This document shows positions 9,053-18,731 of a DNA stretch of 64,000 nt, piece after piece; the stretch's first letter is position 1; each line of letters starts with the position of its first letter. Both the position numbers and the translations under genes were made by a program. Source of the stretch: Desulfuribacillus alkaliarsenatis (lineage in GTDB: Bacteria > Bacillota > Bacilli > Desulfuribacillales > Desulfuribacillaceae); contig NZ_MIJE01000011.1 in the NCBI RefSeq assembly GCF_001730225.1, positions 248,001 to 312,000 on the forward strand, in the 5' to 3' direction. The notes under the pieces were generated by a model. The model was not told the origin of the DNA. It saw only the letters and a list, made by a program, of their open reading frames with translations, and made no database searches.

Positions 9053-9625
9053 ATGGTAGAACAAATAATAGATCTGTTAAATGAGTATAGATACTGGGCA
9101 ATTATTATTAGCATTTCCTTAAACATAGTAATTGCAATTACGGCTGTATTCCCACCATTTGTACTTACGGCCGCTAATATTATGGTATTTGGTTTTTGGC
9201 AAGGGACAATTATTTCTTTTGTAGGGGAAGCGCTAGGGACTATTATTACCTTTAAGCTATATAGAATGGGCTTTCGTGGCTTTTTCCAAAAGAAACTGGA
9301 TAACTATCCAAGGGCTAAGAGATTAATTGATGCAGAGGGCTCAGAAGCATTTATGATTATCTTCTCGATGCGCATGATGCCATTTTTGCCCTCTGCGATT
9401 GTGACCCTTGGTGGAGCAGTAGGAAAGGTATCCTTCATAACATTTGCCTTTGCTAGTGCTTTAGGTAAAATGCCAGCATTGTTGTTTGAAGCGTTTTCCG
9501 TATACCAGGTAACACAGTTTAATTGGATAGGAAAGTTGATTTTAGCCATTGTAGCATTCGGTATCCTATATTACGTGTTTAGGAAAAGGGTATTCATACG
9601 TAAACACGTTAACACAGAAAAATAA
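9053..9625 (+). CDS. TVP38/TMEM64 (VTT) family membrane protein, copy 2
   Basis: 190 residues, closely related to the 6953-7519 product along its whole length (for example LLNEYRYWAIIISIS against LLNEYRNWAILISIT, and GGAVGKVSFITFAFASALGK against GGAVGQVSLLTFALASSLGK). The VTT core GEALGTIITFKLYRMG and SMRMMPFLPSAIVTLGG is intact. AGGGG lies 5 nt before the ATG. It ends with a basic tail. The pair probably arose by duplication around the aldehyde dehydrogenase gene. It converges with copA, only 9 nt away, and I see no clear terminator between them. Confidence 0.82.
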   Translation: MVEQIIDLLNEYRYWAIIISISLNIVIAITAVFPPFVLTAANIMVFGFWQGTIISFVGEALGTIITFKLYRMGFRGFFQKKLDNYPRAKRLIDAEGSEAFMIIFSMRMMPFLPSAIVTLGGAVGKVSFITFAFASALGKMPALLFEAFSVYQVTQFNWIGKLILAIVAFGILYYVFRKRVFIRKHVNTEK

Positions 9626-9634
9626 CACAAGCCT

Positions 9635-12100
9635 TTATAAGAATTCCTTAGCTGGCTTAAAGTATTTTAAGCGCATTGTGTTCATAACTACGGACACTGA
9701 ACTAAAGGCCATAGCGGCCGCAGCTAGCATTGGGTTTAATAGGATGCCGAAGAATGGCCACAATAGTCCAGCAGCTACAGGTATAAGGACGACGTTATAG
9801 CCAAATGCCCAGAAAAGGTTTTGCCAAATCATTCTCATTGTTGCTTTGGATAAATCTATTGATGTCGGAACACCACGTAAATCGCCTGAAATCAATGTAA
9901 CGTCGGATGCTTCCATAGCCACATCGGTACCAGTGCCGATGGCGATTCCAACATCTGCCTGTGCGAGGGCAGGTGCGTCATTAATGCCATCACCGACCAT
10001 TGCTACGATTTTCCCTTCATCCTGTAGTTCTTTTACCTTTTCCGATTTTTGGTCAGGTAGAACCTCTGAGAAGACACGATCCACACCTACTTCCCGTGCA
10101 ATCGCTTCCGCGGTGCGACGGTTATCTCCTGTCAGCATGATAACTTCAATGTTTTGTTGCTGTAAGTGCTTAATTGCCTGTTTTGAGTGTTCTTTTACGG
10201 TGTCGGCAACTGCAATTATGGCTGCTGATACATTGTTGATTGCGATAAACATCGGCGTTTTTCCTTCGTCTGCTAGCTTGTCGGCAACTACTGATAAATT
10301 CTCAGATACGGAAATATTGTTATTAGACATTAAGCGAGCGTTTCCGATTAGTATCTCTTGATTCATTACACTCGCACGTATTCCTTGACCTGGAATTGCA
10401 TCAAATTCTGTTGGTTCTTCTAATGTTAGTTTTCGTTCTTTAGCAGCTTTAACAATCGCCTCACCTAAAGGATGCTCTGAAGCAGTTTCAACAGAAGCGA
10501 CTAACTGGAGCACTTCATTCTCTTTAAAATCCGTAGCAAGCACTATATCTGTTAATGAAGGAGCACCGACAGTAATTGTTCCGGTTTTATCAAGAACGAC
10601 AGTGGTAATTTTGTGCGCCATTTCTAAGCTATGTGCATCTTTGATTAAAATGCCATTTTCTGCTCCCTTACCCGTACCAACCATAATTGCAGTCGGGGTG
10701 GCTAAGCCTAAAGCACAAGGACAAGCGATAATCAATACAGCAATGAAAGTAGTCAATCCAAATATTAATGATGGTTCAGGTCCAAATGTCCACCATAGGA
10801 TAAAGCTTAAGATAGCTGTCACTACAACAGCGGGAACAAAGTAAGCTGAGATTTTATCAACAATCTTCTGTATAGGCGCCTTAGAACCTTGGGCGTCTTC
10901 GACGAGTCGGATAATTTGGGCAAGCATTGTATCTTTTCCGACTTTAGTAGCCTTGAATCTAAAGGAACCAGTCTTATTAATTGTTGCACCAATAACTTCA
11001 TCGCCTTCACGTTTAGTGATAGGGATGCTCTCTCCAGTTAACATTGACTCATCGACGGCTGATTGTCCGCTGACAAGTACACCATCAACAGGAATTTTTT
11101 CTCCAGGACGCACTACAATTACATCCCCGACAACTACCTCTTCGATTGGTATATCAACTTCTTCGTTATTTCTGATTACCTTGGCAGTTTTAGAGCGCAT
11201 GCCCATAAGGCGACGAATTGCCTCCGATGTCTTGCCTTTGGCTTTTGCTTCTAATATACGACCAAGTAAGATTAACGTAGTGATTACGGTTGCTACGTCA
11301 TAGTAAAGCTGATATGGGAAGCCAAGGTTTGTCATAGCAGTAGGGAATATGGTCATAAGCGCACTATATAGCCATGCGGAAGTTGTCCCCATCGCTACGA
11401 GTACATTCATATCACTTGTGCCGTGGGATAGTGCAGCGTATGCACCTTTATAAAATCTCCAACCAGACACGAATTGTACTGGTGTAGTAAGAACCAGTAG
11501 TGTAATTGGCAAAGTCAGTATTGTTGGAACCCATTCGCCCCAGCCCTCCATCATATGGGGCAGGGAACCGATAAGAACAATTGTCGTAAGGACAGCGCCT
11601 AAAATGAAGTCGAACTTTAACTTCTTCATATCCTTTTCGCGCTGTTCTTTTTCACGATCCTCAGAGGTTTCCCGCTTTAAATCAAAGGCTTCAAAGCCTA
11701 GGGACTCTATCCGCTCTTTAATGACACTATAAGTGGTAACAGCTGCGTCAAATTCAACAACAGCTTTATGGGTTGCTAAATTAACAGAGGCGCTTACGAC
11801 GCCGTCTATTTTCAAAACGGCTTTTTCAATACGATTTACGCAGGCTGCACAAGACATACCACCTATAGGGATAGTAACTTTTTCAAGCTGAGCAGGGTAC
11901 GCCTTAAAGCCAAGCCTCTCAATCGCTGCAGTGATTTCTGATAATGATGTTTTCTGCTCATCGAAAACAACCATCGCTTTATGATTACTGAGATTAACGT
12001 TACCTTCATGCACGCCGTCAATTTTGGCTAGCCGTTTTTCTATTCGGTTCACGCATGCGGCGCATGACATCCCTTCAATACTAAGGATTACCTTATTCAT
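9635..12100 (-). CDS. copA: copper-exporting P1B-type ATPase
   Basis: 821 residues. Two N-terminal heavy-metal-binding domains each carry [13 protein letters not shown] (about residues 8-20 and 77-89). Then come the membrane helices with the CPC metal site in [15 protein letters not shown], the actuator TGES, the phosphorylated Asp in DKTGTITVG, the HP motif in SEHPLGEAI, and the hinge [12 protein letters not shown]. This is the Cu(I) CopA pattern, and the conserved Asn/Tyr and Met/Ser of the last helices fit Cu(I). It exports cytoplasmic copper. It lies downstream of csoR with its own promoter carrying a CsoR-like box, so derepression by Cu(I) is likely. Confidence 0.96.
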   Translation of the reverse strand: MNKVILSIEGMSCAACVNRIEKRLAKIDGVHEGNVNLSNHKAMVVFDEQKTSLSEITAAIERLGFKAYPAQLEKVTIPIGGMSCAACVNRIEKAVLKIDGVVSASVNLATHKAVVEFDAAVTTYSVIKERIESLGFEAFDLKRETSEDREKEQREKDMKKLKFDFILGAVLTTIVLIGSLPHMMEGWGEWVPTILTLPITLLVLTTPVQFVSGWRFYKGAYAALSHGTSDMNVLVAMGTTSAWLYSALMTIFPTAMTNLGFPYQLYYDVATVITTLILLGRILEAKAKGKTSEAIRRLMGMRSKTAKVIRNNEEVDIPIEEVVVGDVIVVRPGEKIPVDGVLVSGQSAVDESMLTGESIPITKREGDEVIGATINKTGSFRFKATKVGKDTMLAQIIRLVEDAQGSKAPIQKIVDKISAYFVPAVVVTAILSFILWWTFGPEPSLIFGLTTFIAVLIIACPCALGLATPTAIMVGTGKGAENGILIKDAHSLEMAHKITTVVLDKTGTITVGAPSLTDIVLATDFKENEVLQLVASVETASEHPLGEAIVKAAKERKLTLEEPTEFDAIPGQGIRASVMNQEILIGNARLMSNNNISVSENLSVVADKLADEGKTPMFIAINNVSAAIIAVADTVKEHSKQAIKHLQQQNIEVIMLTGDNRRTAEAIAREVGVDRVFSEVLPDQKSEKVKELQDEGKIVAMVGDGINDAPALAQADVGIAIGTGTDVAMEASDVTLISGDLRGVPTSIDLSKATMRMIWQNLFWAFGYNVVLIPVAAGLLWPFFGILLNPMLAAAAMAFSSVSVVMNTMRLKYFKPAKEFL

Positions 12101-12131
12101 TATAAATCCCCCTTCAATGCCTAATAAACAT

Positions 12132-12160
12132 AGTGTACCCCCCTACCCTATATGTGTCAA
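12132..12160 (-). promoter_or_regulatory. copA promoter with CsoR-type operator in the spacer
   Basis: On the minus strand TTGACA (12160-12155), exactly 17 nt, TACACT (12137-12132). The spacer consists of a G-tract sequence, ATAGGGTAGGGGGGT, the kind of GC-tract pseudo-palindrome recognised by CsoR repressors. It lies between csoR and copA, so CsoR would sit directly on the polymerase site. Confidence 0.75.
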
Positions 12161-12176
12161 GTTGTTATGCGCTTAC

Positions 12177-12458
12177 TTATTTCATTAACTTGTTAATCGT
12201 CTTTAGAAACTCAGGGATTACATCTAGGTCGTCTGCTTTAATTCTTCTTGTAACACATTGCTTCATATGGTTTTCAATGATTGCCTTTCCTACACCATTT
12301 AGAGCAGATTGGATAGAAGCAATCTGGTTTAGAACATCATCACAGTATGTATCTTTTTCTATTAAACCTTTTACGCCACGAATCTGTCCCTCAATTCGAT
12401 TAAGTCGCTTTATTAGATTGTCTTTTAATTCGTCTGGATTACCTAAAGACTCTTTCAT
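12177..12458 (-). CDS. csoR: copper-sensing transcriptional repressor
   Basis: 93 residues from ATG 12458 (GTGAGG 8 nt upstream); a longer frame to 12545 would overlap the upstream gene and is not used. The helical CsoR/RcnR fold is clear: LIKRLNRIEGQIRGVKGLIE, and the Cu(I) ligands appear as Cys39 (TYCDDVL), His64 and Cys68 (ENHMKQC), the X-Cys-His-Cys pattern of true CsoR proteins. Apo-CsoR represses; Cu(I) releases it. Transcribed with the upstream endonuclease III-like gene (10 nt gap). Confidence 0.92.
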   Translation of the reverse strand: MKESLGNPDELKDNLIKRLNRIEGQIRGVKGLIEKDTYCDDVLNQIASIQSALNGVGKAIIENHMKQCVTRRIKADDLDVIPEFLKTINKLMK

Positions 12459-12468
12459 AGTATTAACC

Positions 12469-13113
12469 TCACTTTCGTTTTGCTTGACAATATTGGATAA
12501 AGCAGTTATTACAAAGTGGTTTCGTTTTGCAGTATTCTTTTGCATGTCTGACTATCAGGGCATGGTACTCATTATAGAGCTTTGGATTGTGCTCGAGGCT
12601 TTGTTCAAATATCGACTGAAATTCATCGTAGTTTTTAGGGATTTGTAACCCAAGTCGTTCAAAAATACGTCTTGTATATGCATCTATAACAAAGATTGGT
12701 CTGTCCAAGGCATAAAGCAATATAGAGTCTGCCGTTTCTTTTCCAACACCATTGATTGATAGTAATTCTGCCCGCAATGTTTGCGTATCTATAGGTAATA
12801 GATTTGAGATATCGAAATCCTTACTATTAAACCATTCCAAAAAATTATGTAATCTCTTCGCCTTGATTGTATAAAATCCACTTGGACGAATTAAATCTGC
12901 TAAAGTTTCTTGAGTCATTGCATACATAAGCTGAGGATTAAGTGGGTTATTACCTGGATATTGTTTTAATTGATTGATAGCTTTAGTGACATTCTGCCAG
13001 GAAGTATTTTGTGTAAGGATAGCGCCTACCATTATTTCAAAGGGTGTATCTGCTGGCCACCAGTTTTGGCTATCATAATGTTTTAATAATGTGTCATAGG
13101 TTTTATAAATCAT
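12469..13113 (-). CDS. endonuclease III-related DNA glycosylase (HhH-GPD, Fe-S)
   Basis: 214 residues. The helix-hairpin-helix is LLSINGVGKETADSILLYA, followed by the catalytic-region Asp in FVIDAYTRR. The C-terminal 4Fe-4S ligands are at CKTKPLCNNCFIQYC. The opening WPADTPFEIMVGAILTQNTSW is typical of the Nth-related subgroup COG2231, proposed to be base-excision glycosylases; the position of Lys in true Nth is not evident, so it may be monofunctional. GGAGGAC lies 8 nt before the ATG. It heads the csoR-copA cluster, 10 nt from csoR. Confidence 0.85.
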   Translation of the reverse strand: MIYKTYDTLLKHYDSQNWWPADTPFEIMVGAILTQNTSWQNVTKAINQLKQYPGNNPLNPQLMYAMTQETLADLIRPSGFYTIKAKRLHNFLEWFNSKDFDISNLLPIDTQTLRAELLSINGVGKETADSILLYALDRPIFVIDAYTRRIFERLGLQIPKNYDEFQSIFEQSLEHNPKLYNEYHALIVRHAKEYCKTKPLCNNCFIQYCQAKRK

Positions 13114-13249
13114 AGTTAAAAGTCCTCCGCTATATAAGTTCGGATGCTATTATATTATAATTATTTAGTATACAATAGAAATCAATGTTTAGCACTTTAG
13201 CGGTGTGGTTTTTAAGAAAATCAATATATGAAAGATAGGGAGTTATACC

Positions 13250-14260
13250 ATGGGGGACAAGATGGATCAAGGACAAAAAGTACAAGTGGCTGGTGTCAGC
13301 TTCGCTTTGCTGGCATATATAGCCTGGGGCGTGTTGCCTTTATATTGGAAGCTACTAGAATCAGTGCCAGCGGCAGAGATTTTAGCCCATAGAATTGTTT
13401 GGTCCTTTGTATTTGTAATAGGTATTTTAGCGATATATGGTCGTTGGGAAGATATTAAGGTTACATTATCAAGTCGGAAGAACCGTTTGGCGATGCTAGT
13501 ATGCTCGCTATTAATTAGTGGTAACTGGTTCACTTATATTTACGCTGTTAACAGTAATCAGCTAGTAGAAGCTAGCTTTGGCTATTATATTAGTCCTTTA
13601 TTTAGTATGTTTTTGGCGATTACAATATTAAAAGAACGATTAAATTTCTGGCAAGGTGTTGCCTTGATATTTGCTGCGACAGGGGTACTAATTATCGCTG
13701 TGCAGCATGGTAGCATTCCTTGGATTGCATTGATTTTGACGGTTTCATTTGGTTTTTATGGTTTAGTTAAGAAAATGGTTAAATTCGATTCAATGACAGG
13801 GTTGGCTACGGAGACAGCCTTTGTTACCCCGGTTGCCTTGATTTATATAATATTTTTACAGCAGGACGGAATAGGTTCATTCACCTTTGCCTTTGATAGT
13901 ATTACCTTACTACTAATGGGTGCAGGAATTGCAACGGCAATGCCACTGCTCTGGTTTGCCCAGGCGGCTAATCGCATTAAGCTATCAACAATTAGCTTTA
14001 TTCAATATTTGGCGCCGACGATTAGTTTAGGTATTGGGATTTTTCTTTTTAGAGAGCCGTTTACGCTTGTGCACGCTGTAAGCTTTGCCTTTATCTGGTG
14101 CGCCCTGGCTATCTACTCTTGCTCTAACACGAAGGCTATGCTGTGGCTTCGTGAGCGTATTATAGCTACTATTCAAATATACAAAGGGCAAGGGAAGACT
14201 GCTAGTATCGAGCCAGTACAGACGACGATTACGAACATAGAAGAAGTAAAACATGATTAG
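13250..14260 (+). CDS. rarD: RarD-type EamA/DMT superfamily permease
   Basis: 336 residues with ten membrane segments in two EamA repeats. The start VSFALLAYIAWGVLPLYWKLL and the AHRIVWSF segment are the RarD signature (annotated chloramphenicol-sensitive protein RarD; the transported substrate is unknown). AGGGAG lies 7 nt before the first ATG; a second ATG four codons on is also possible. The C-terminal 35 residues are hydrophilic. It precedes an RND pump by 55 nt, perhaps in the same transcript. Confidence 0.9.
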   Translation: MGDKMDQGQKVQVAGVSFALLAYIAWGVLPLYWKLLESVPAAEILAHRIVWSFVFVIGILAIYGRWEDIKVTLSSRKNRLAMLVCSLLISGNWFTYIYAVNSNQLVEASFGYYISPLFSMFLAITILKERLNFWQGVALIFAATGVLIIAVQHGSIPWIALILTVSFGFYGLVKKMVKFDSMTGLATETAFVTPVALIYIIFLQQDGIGSFTFAFDSITLLLMGAGIATAMPLLWFAQAANRIKLSTISFIQYLAPTISLGIGIFLFREPFTLVHAVSFAFIWCALAIYSCSNTKAMLWLRERIIATIQIYKGQGKTASIEPVQTTITNIEEVKHD

Positions 14261-14315
14261 TAGAATGGTGATAAATTTTTTATAGCATAGCAGTAACTGT
14301 TTAGGAGGAGAATCG

Positions 14316-15599
14316 GTGACTTTACAAAATCATCAGATAAAGCGTAATAAATTCATAGTTGTTTTATTTAGCTTTATATTGCTAGGCTTATTAAGTGCAT
14401 GTTCGCCTGAAGCTGCGCCTGTTATTGAAAAGCAGGGGAAGCCAGTTCGTGTTCAGCAGGCTGAGGAGCAAGAGCGAGCTGTCACCTTAAGCTATACAGG
14501 CATTGTGGAAATAGATGAAGTTACACGTCTCGGTTTTAAAAATTCAGGGAAGATTAACAAACTGTATGTAGAGGAAGATCAGTTCATCCGTAGGAATCAG
14601 CTGATAGCTGAACTCGATACACGGGAGATTGATTTTGCGATTCGTGACGCTGAAGCCCAAATTCAAGCTGCTCAGGCTCAATATGACAAAGCTGTGCGTG
14701 GCGCGGCTGCGGAGGAGATCAACCAAGCAAGGTTAAGATTACAACAGGCTATCGATGCCTATGAGTATACAAAAGACCAACAGGAGCGAATCTCAGCTCT
14801 TTATGATGCTGGTGCAGTTCCTCGTCAAGAACTAGATGCTATTAACCTAGAGCTTGATATCCGGGAGAATGAAGTGAAGCAGGCAGAAGAATTTGTAGCA
14901 CAGGTAGAACGGGGCGCAGATGTTGAAGATTTGCAGTATCTGCAGACCCAGCTCGAGCGTGCACAAGTAGATTACGAGCACAAATTACAAATGCGAACGG
15001 ATGCAGAACTAAGGGCTACGATTGATGGGTATATATTAGATGTACTTTTTAAAGAAGGAGAAGTTATTGGAGCAGGACAGCCTCTGGTCGTCGTTCGCAA
15101 TCAGCAAAAGGTAATTACCGTCGGGGTGCCGCAACGGGATTTAGATAGTATTTCAGTAGGTATGCAAGCGTCAGTTACTATTAACCAGCAGGCGAGTACC
15201 TGGGAAGTGAGCTCAATTAGTACAATTCCAGATAACACAACAAGGTTATACCCAGTGACTTTGCAAAAGATTAAAGGTCAAGAATCAGCATCAGCATCGG
15301 TGTCACCACAAGACTCAGCATCAGCAAACAATGATAGGTTGCTATTAGGGGCACTTGCAACAGTTACATTTACCATTGAAAATAGCACGGGAGTATGGGT
15401 GCCAATACATGTAATTATGGCTGATGATACAGACTTTATATATGTAGTTAATCAGCAGCGTGCCCAAAGACGTGATGTAATCATAGAAGAGTTTACAGCT
15501 AGTGAGGCTCGTATTAACGGAATCGACGCAGGGGAGCGTATTATCATCGAGGGAATGAGACGCTTAACTGACGGCGACGAAATATTGGTACTTAATTAA
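14316..15599 (+). CDS. RND efflux periplasmic-adaptor (membrane fusion) lipoprotein
   Basis: 427 residues from a GTG start with GGAGGAG upstream. A lipoprotein signal ends at LLSAC (Cys29). The lipoyl half-motifs flank a long coiled coil (about residues 95-215, rich in Ala, Glu and Gln), followed by the beta-barrel and membrane-proximal domains with VPIHVIMADDTDFIYVV. This is the HlyD/AcrA family. It would couple the inner-membrane pump encoded 14 nt downstream. An Ala/Ser-rich insertion near residue 335 (SASASVSPQDSASAN) is unusual. Confidence 0.9.
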   Translation: MTLQNHQIKRNKFIVVLFSFILLGLLSACSPEAAPVIEKQGKPVRVQQAEEQERAVTLSYTGIVEIDEVTRLGFKNSGKINKLYVEEDQFIRRNQLIAELDTREIDFAIRDAEAQIQAAQAQYDKAVRGAAAEEINQARLRLQQAIDAYEYTKDQQERISALYDAGAVPRQELDAINLELDIRENEVKQAEEFVAQVERGADVEDLQYLQTQLERAQVDYEHKLQMRTDAELRATIDGYILDVLFKEGEVIGAGQPLVVVRNQQKVITVGVPQRDLDSISVGMQASVTINQQASTWEVSSISTIPDNTTRLYPVTLQKIKGQESASASVSPQDSASANNDRLLLGALATVTFTIENSTGVWVPIHVIMADDTDFIYVVNQQRAQRRDVIIEEFTASEARINGIDAGERIIIEGMRRLTDGDEILVLN

Positions 15600-15613
15600 G
15601 AGGAGGGCCAGAT

Positions 15614-18600
15614 GTGCTATATAGAATCATTAAGTCAGCGATTCAATATAGAAAGGTTACGCTGTTTACAGTTATTTTAACGGCATTTTTTGGCGTATAT
15701 AGCTATCATATAGCGCCCAAGCAGGAAGCTCCTGAAATTGAAGCGCCAATAGCAGTAATTACTACTTTATATCCAGGGGCCTCTCCTGAAGACGTTGATT
15801 TGATGGTTACGGATAAAATAGAAGATGAAATAGCTACAATACGTGGCTTTGATTATTCCACATCAACCTCTACAGAAGGCTTGTCTATAGTAGTCATGCG
15901 ACTTCATCAAGATGCAAATATAGACAAAGCTTGGGAGGATTTGCGTCTTAAGATGAGAGACCTCCAGGGACGCTTGCCCCATGGAGTTGAAGATATAGAT
16001 ATCAATGTTGACCTTGCCGATACAGCAGGGTTTATTCTTGCTGTATCAGGAGATAGTAATGAGCAGCTAGTGGCATATGGTGAACTTATTAGACAGCAGC
16101 TACGGCGCGTCAATGGTGTTTCGCGGATTGACTTAGAAGGAGAAGCACATAAAGAGATCCAAGTTGCAGTAGATATGGATCAGCTATTCTACCTGCCACT
16201 GTCGTTAGATGCCATTAGCCAAAGACTACAGTTGCAAAATACAGATTTACCATCTGGCAATCTGCAGAATAATCAATCAAGAATCCCTGTGAAAACGCCC
16301 CAATCATATGAGACGATAGAAGATATTAAGGAAACAATTCTGCTGGCCTCTGAGTCAGGATCAATTTTACGCTTGCGTGATATCGCAGAGATAAACGTAG
16401 TGCACGCTGAAGATAACCAAAGAATTTATCATAATGGCAGAGAAGCAATTTTATTAACAGGTTATTTTAAAGACAACGTAAATATAGTCCATGTTGGTGC
16501 GGAGATTGATAAGCACTTAAGTGAACTTATTGAGCAGCTGCCAGCACATATAGACGTATCCTATGTGTTAAACCAGCCTAGGGATGTGGATCAAGCAGTC
16601 AAGGAGTTCGTAACAAACCTGTTGCTAGGAATGGCCTTTGTTATGACAGTTGTGTTTTTGGGTATGGGCTTTAGAAACGCAATTGTAGTATCGACAGCGA
16701 TTCCCATAGCAATATTAATAACCCTTGGAGCGATGCGTTTCTTAGGGGTAGAAATTCATCAGATTTCTATTGTGGCCTTAATCATTGCTTTAGGTATGCT
16801 TGTAGACAACGCAATTGTCATTAGTGATACGATTCAGGTTCGTCTCGACCGGGGTGAGGAACGGCTCCATGCCTGTATAGAAGGAGTGCGTGACGTGGCA
16901 ATGCCTGTAGGTACATCCACGCTAACAACAATAGCTGCGTTCTTGCCGTTATTGTTATTACCTAATGTGGCAGGTGAATACATTCGCAGCTTACCGCTAA
17001 TTGTAATCGTTTCGTTATCTGCTTCGTATTTGATAGCAATCTTAGTTACGCCTACATTAGCGTACCTGTTTTTCAAGCCAGAGCTAAAGGAAAGCAAAAG
17101 CTCGCCAGTTCGTGCTTTGTTTCTATACGTGTTAACTACGGCTATGCGTTGGCGAGTTCTTACTATCTTATGCTTAGTGGCGGTTATCGGACTTGCTGGC
17201 TTCACGGTCACCCAGCTAGGATTGCAGTTTTTCCCGAAGGCGGATAAACAGCTCATCCATATTGATATAACGGCTGAGCGCTTTGGAGACCTTGATTATA
17301 CCGAATCATTGGCATTCCAGGTTGAAGATATTATTAATGAGTTTTCTGAAGTAACGAACTATACAACAGTTGTGGGAGCAGGACTACCTAAGTTTTTTAA
17401 TACAATGAACATTTCTATTCCTTCCCAGGATTTTGCTCAAATCGCCGTAGAGCTAGACTTAAGTCGTAGTGACTTTGTGAAAAATACACAGCTTGTTGAA
17501 CTGCTACAAAGCGAAATTAATCAGATGGTTACGGGGGGCACTGTCATTGTCACTGAATTAGAACAAGGTGAACCAATTGGGTCGCCAGTGCGCTTGCGCG
17601 TTTACGGTGAGGATTTAGATTATCTGTACTCTGTAGCCAATGAAATTCAACTGCTATTAGAGGACATCGAAGGCACTACCAACGTCCATTCTAATGTTCC
17701 GAAAAAAAGCCATGAGTTATTTATTGACGTCGATGACACCCGTGCTGCAATTGTCGGAATTTCTAAATACGATATCCAAAGGGAAATCAGTAATGCCTTG
17801 CGGGGCAGGGAAGCTACAGTCCTAAGGCAATCTGGCAAAGAGTATCCAGTTATTATCAAAAGCGACATCCTAGCACTGGATTCACTAGAGCGAATTGGTA
17901 TAACCTCTTCGGTAACGGGTAGTAAAACTTCCTTGAAGGATTTAGCTGAAATTCGTATACAGCAACAAATTCCAGCCATAAATAAATATAATAAAGACAA
18001 ATCAGTAACCATATATAGTGATGTTTTATCTGGTTATAATCCTGTTCGCATTCAAGAGCAATTAGAGCAACGCTTGCTTACTGCTAACATCCAGGGAGTT
18101 GGGATTGCCTTTGATGGGGAACGAGAAAAGATTAATGAATATTTCGGTGAAATTGGCTATTCAGCAATATTCGCAGTGCTATTGATTTTTGGTATCTTAC
18201 TTGTTCAGTTCCACTCCTTTAGTCAGCCGTTATTAATATTAATTACAATTCCTTTGTCAGCTACAGGCTCAATTGTTGGTCTCTATCTTTTCCAGCAGCC
18301 GTTATCCTTTACGGCAATGCTTGGAATTGTCAGCTTGTTCGGAATTGTGGTTAATAACGCGATTGTTCTAGTGGACTATATTAACCGTGAACGAAGCAAC
18401 AACGTAGCAATCCAGGTGGCCTGCTACGAAGCCGTGGAGAAACGCATCCGTCCGATTTTGTTAAGTACAATCACGACAACCATGGGGCTGGTTCCGCTAG
18501 TGCTTTCAGGGAGTGAATTGTTCAGGCCGTTATCCATCTCGATTATGAGTGGCTTGCTAGTGTCGACGCTGCTTACGATAATCGTGCTGCCTGTCTTTTA

Positions 18601-18679
18601 TACAATTGTTGAATCGAGGCTTAATAGACAGCCGACTTTGGCTAATGAAAGAACTCAAAGCTATGAACATACACATTAA
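15614..18679 (+). CDS. RND family efflux transporter, HAE1/AcrB type
   Basis: 1021 residues from GTG 15614 (AGGAGGG 6 nt upstream). Typical two-fold architecture: helix 1 near residue 15, a large porter domain, helices 2-6 with GMLVDNAIVISDTI (the proton-relay Asp of helix 4), a second porter domain, then helices 8-12 with FGIVVNNAIVLVDYINRE. It would export lipophilic compounds using the proton gradient with the upstream adaptor. No outer-membrane channel gene is nearby, in line with a single-membrane organism. The next gene, msrA, starts 52 nt later. Confidence 0.93.
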   Translation: MLYRIIKSAIQYRKVTLFTVILTAFFGVYSYHIAPKQEAPEIEAPIAVITTLYPGASPEDVDLMVTDKIEDEIATIRGFDYSTSTSTEGLSIVVMRLHQDANIDKAWEDLRLKMRDLQGRLPHGVEDIDINVDLADTAGFILAVSGDSNEQLVAYGELIRQQLRRVNGVSRIDLEGEAHKEIQVAVDMDQLFYLPLSLDAISQRLQLQNTDLPSGNLQNNQSRIPVKTPQSYETIEDIKETILLASESGSILRLRDIAEINVVHAEDNQRIYHNGREAILLTGYFKDNVNIVHVGAEIDKHLSELIEQLPAHIDVSYVLNQPRDVDQAVKEFVTNLLLGMAFVMTVVFLGMGFRNAIVVSTAIPIAILITLGAMRFLGVEIHQISIVALIIALGMLVDNAIVISDTIQVRLDRGEERLHACIEGVRDVAMPVGTSTLTTIAAFLPLLLLPNVAGEYIRSLPLIVIVSLSASYLIAILVTPTLAYLFFKPELKESKSSPVRALFLYVLTTAMRWRVLTILCLVAVIGLAGFTVTQLGLQFFPKADKQLIHIDITAERFGDLDYTESLAFQVEDIINEFSEVTNYTTVVGAGLPKFFNTMNISIPSQDFAQIAVELDLSRSDFVKNTQLVELLQSEINQMVTGGTVIVTELEQGEPIGSPVRLRVYGEDLDYLYSVANEIQLLLEDIEGTTNVHSNVPKKSHELFIDVDDTRAAIVGISKYDIQREISNALRGREATVLRQSGKEYPVIIKSDILALDSLERIGITSSVTGSKTSLKDLAEIRIQQQIPAINKYNKDKSVTIYSDVLSGYNPVRIQEQLEQRLLTANIQGVGIAFDGEREKINEYFGEIGYSAIFAVLLIFGILLVQFHSFSQPLLILITIPLSATGSIVGLYLFQQPLSFTAMLGIVSLFGIVVNNAIVLVDYINRERSNNVAIQVACYEAVEKRIRPILLSTITTTMGLVPLVLSGSELFRPLSISIMSGLLVSTLLTIIVLPVFYTIVESRLNRQPTLANERTQSYEHTH

Positions 18680-18731
18680 GCAAACGAGCAAATAAGTAAA
18701 TAGCGATAATGAATAGAAAGGAGTCTTCACA

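Noticed and set aside
9846-11303. several open frames antisense to copA
   Set aside because: They have no ribosome sites or recognisable domains and are explained by codon bias of the copA strand.
12459-12545. 29-residue N-terminal extension of CsoR
   Set aside because: It overlaps the end of the upstream glycosylase gene, and a ribosome site serves ATG 12458.
12133-12648. 171-codon plus-strand frame antisense to csoR
   Set aside because: It runs across the copA promoter and csoR, with Phe/Ser/Ile-rich composition typical of a shadow frame.
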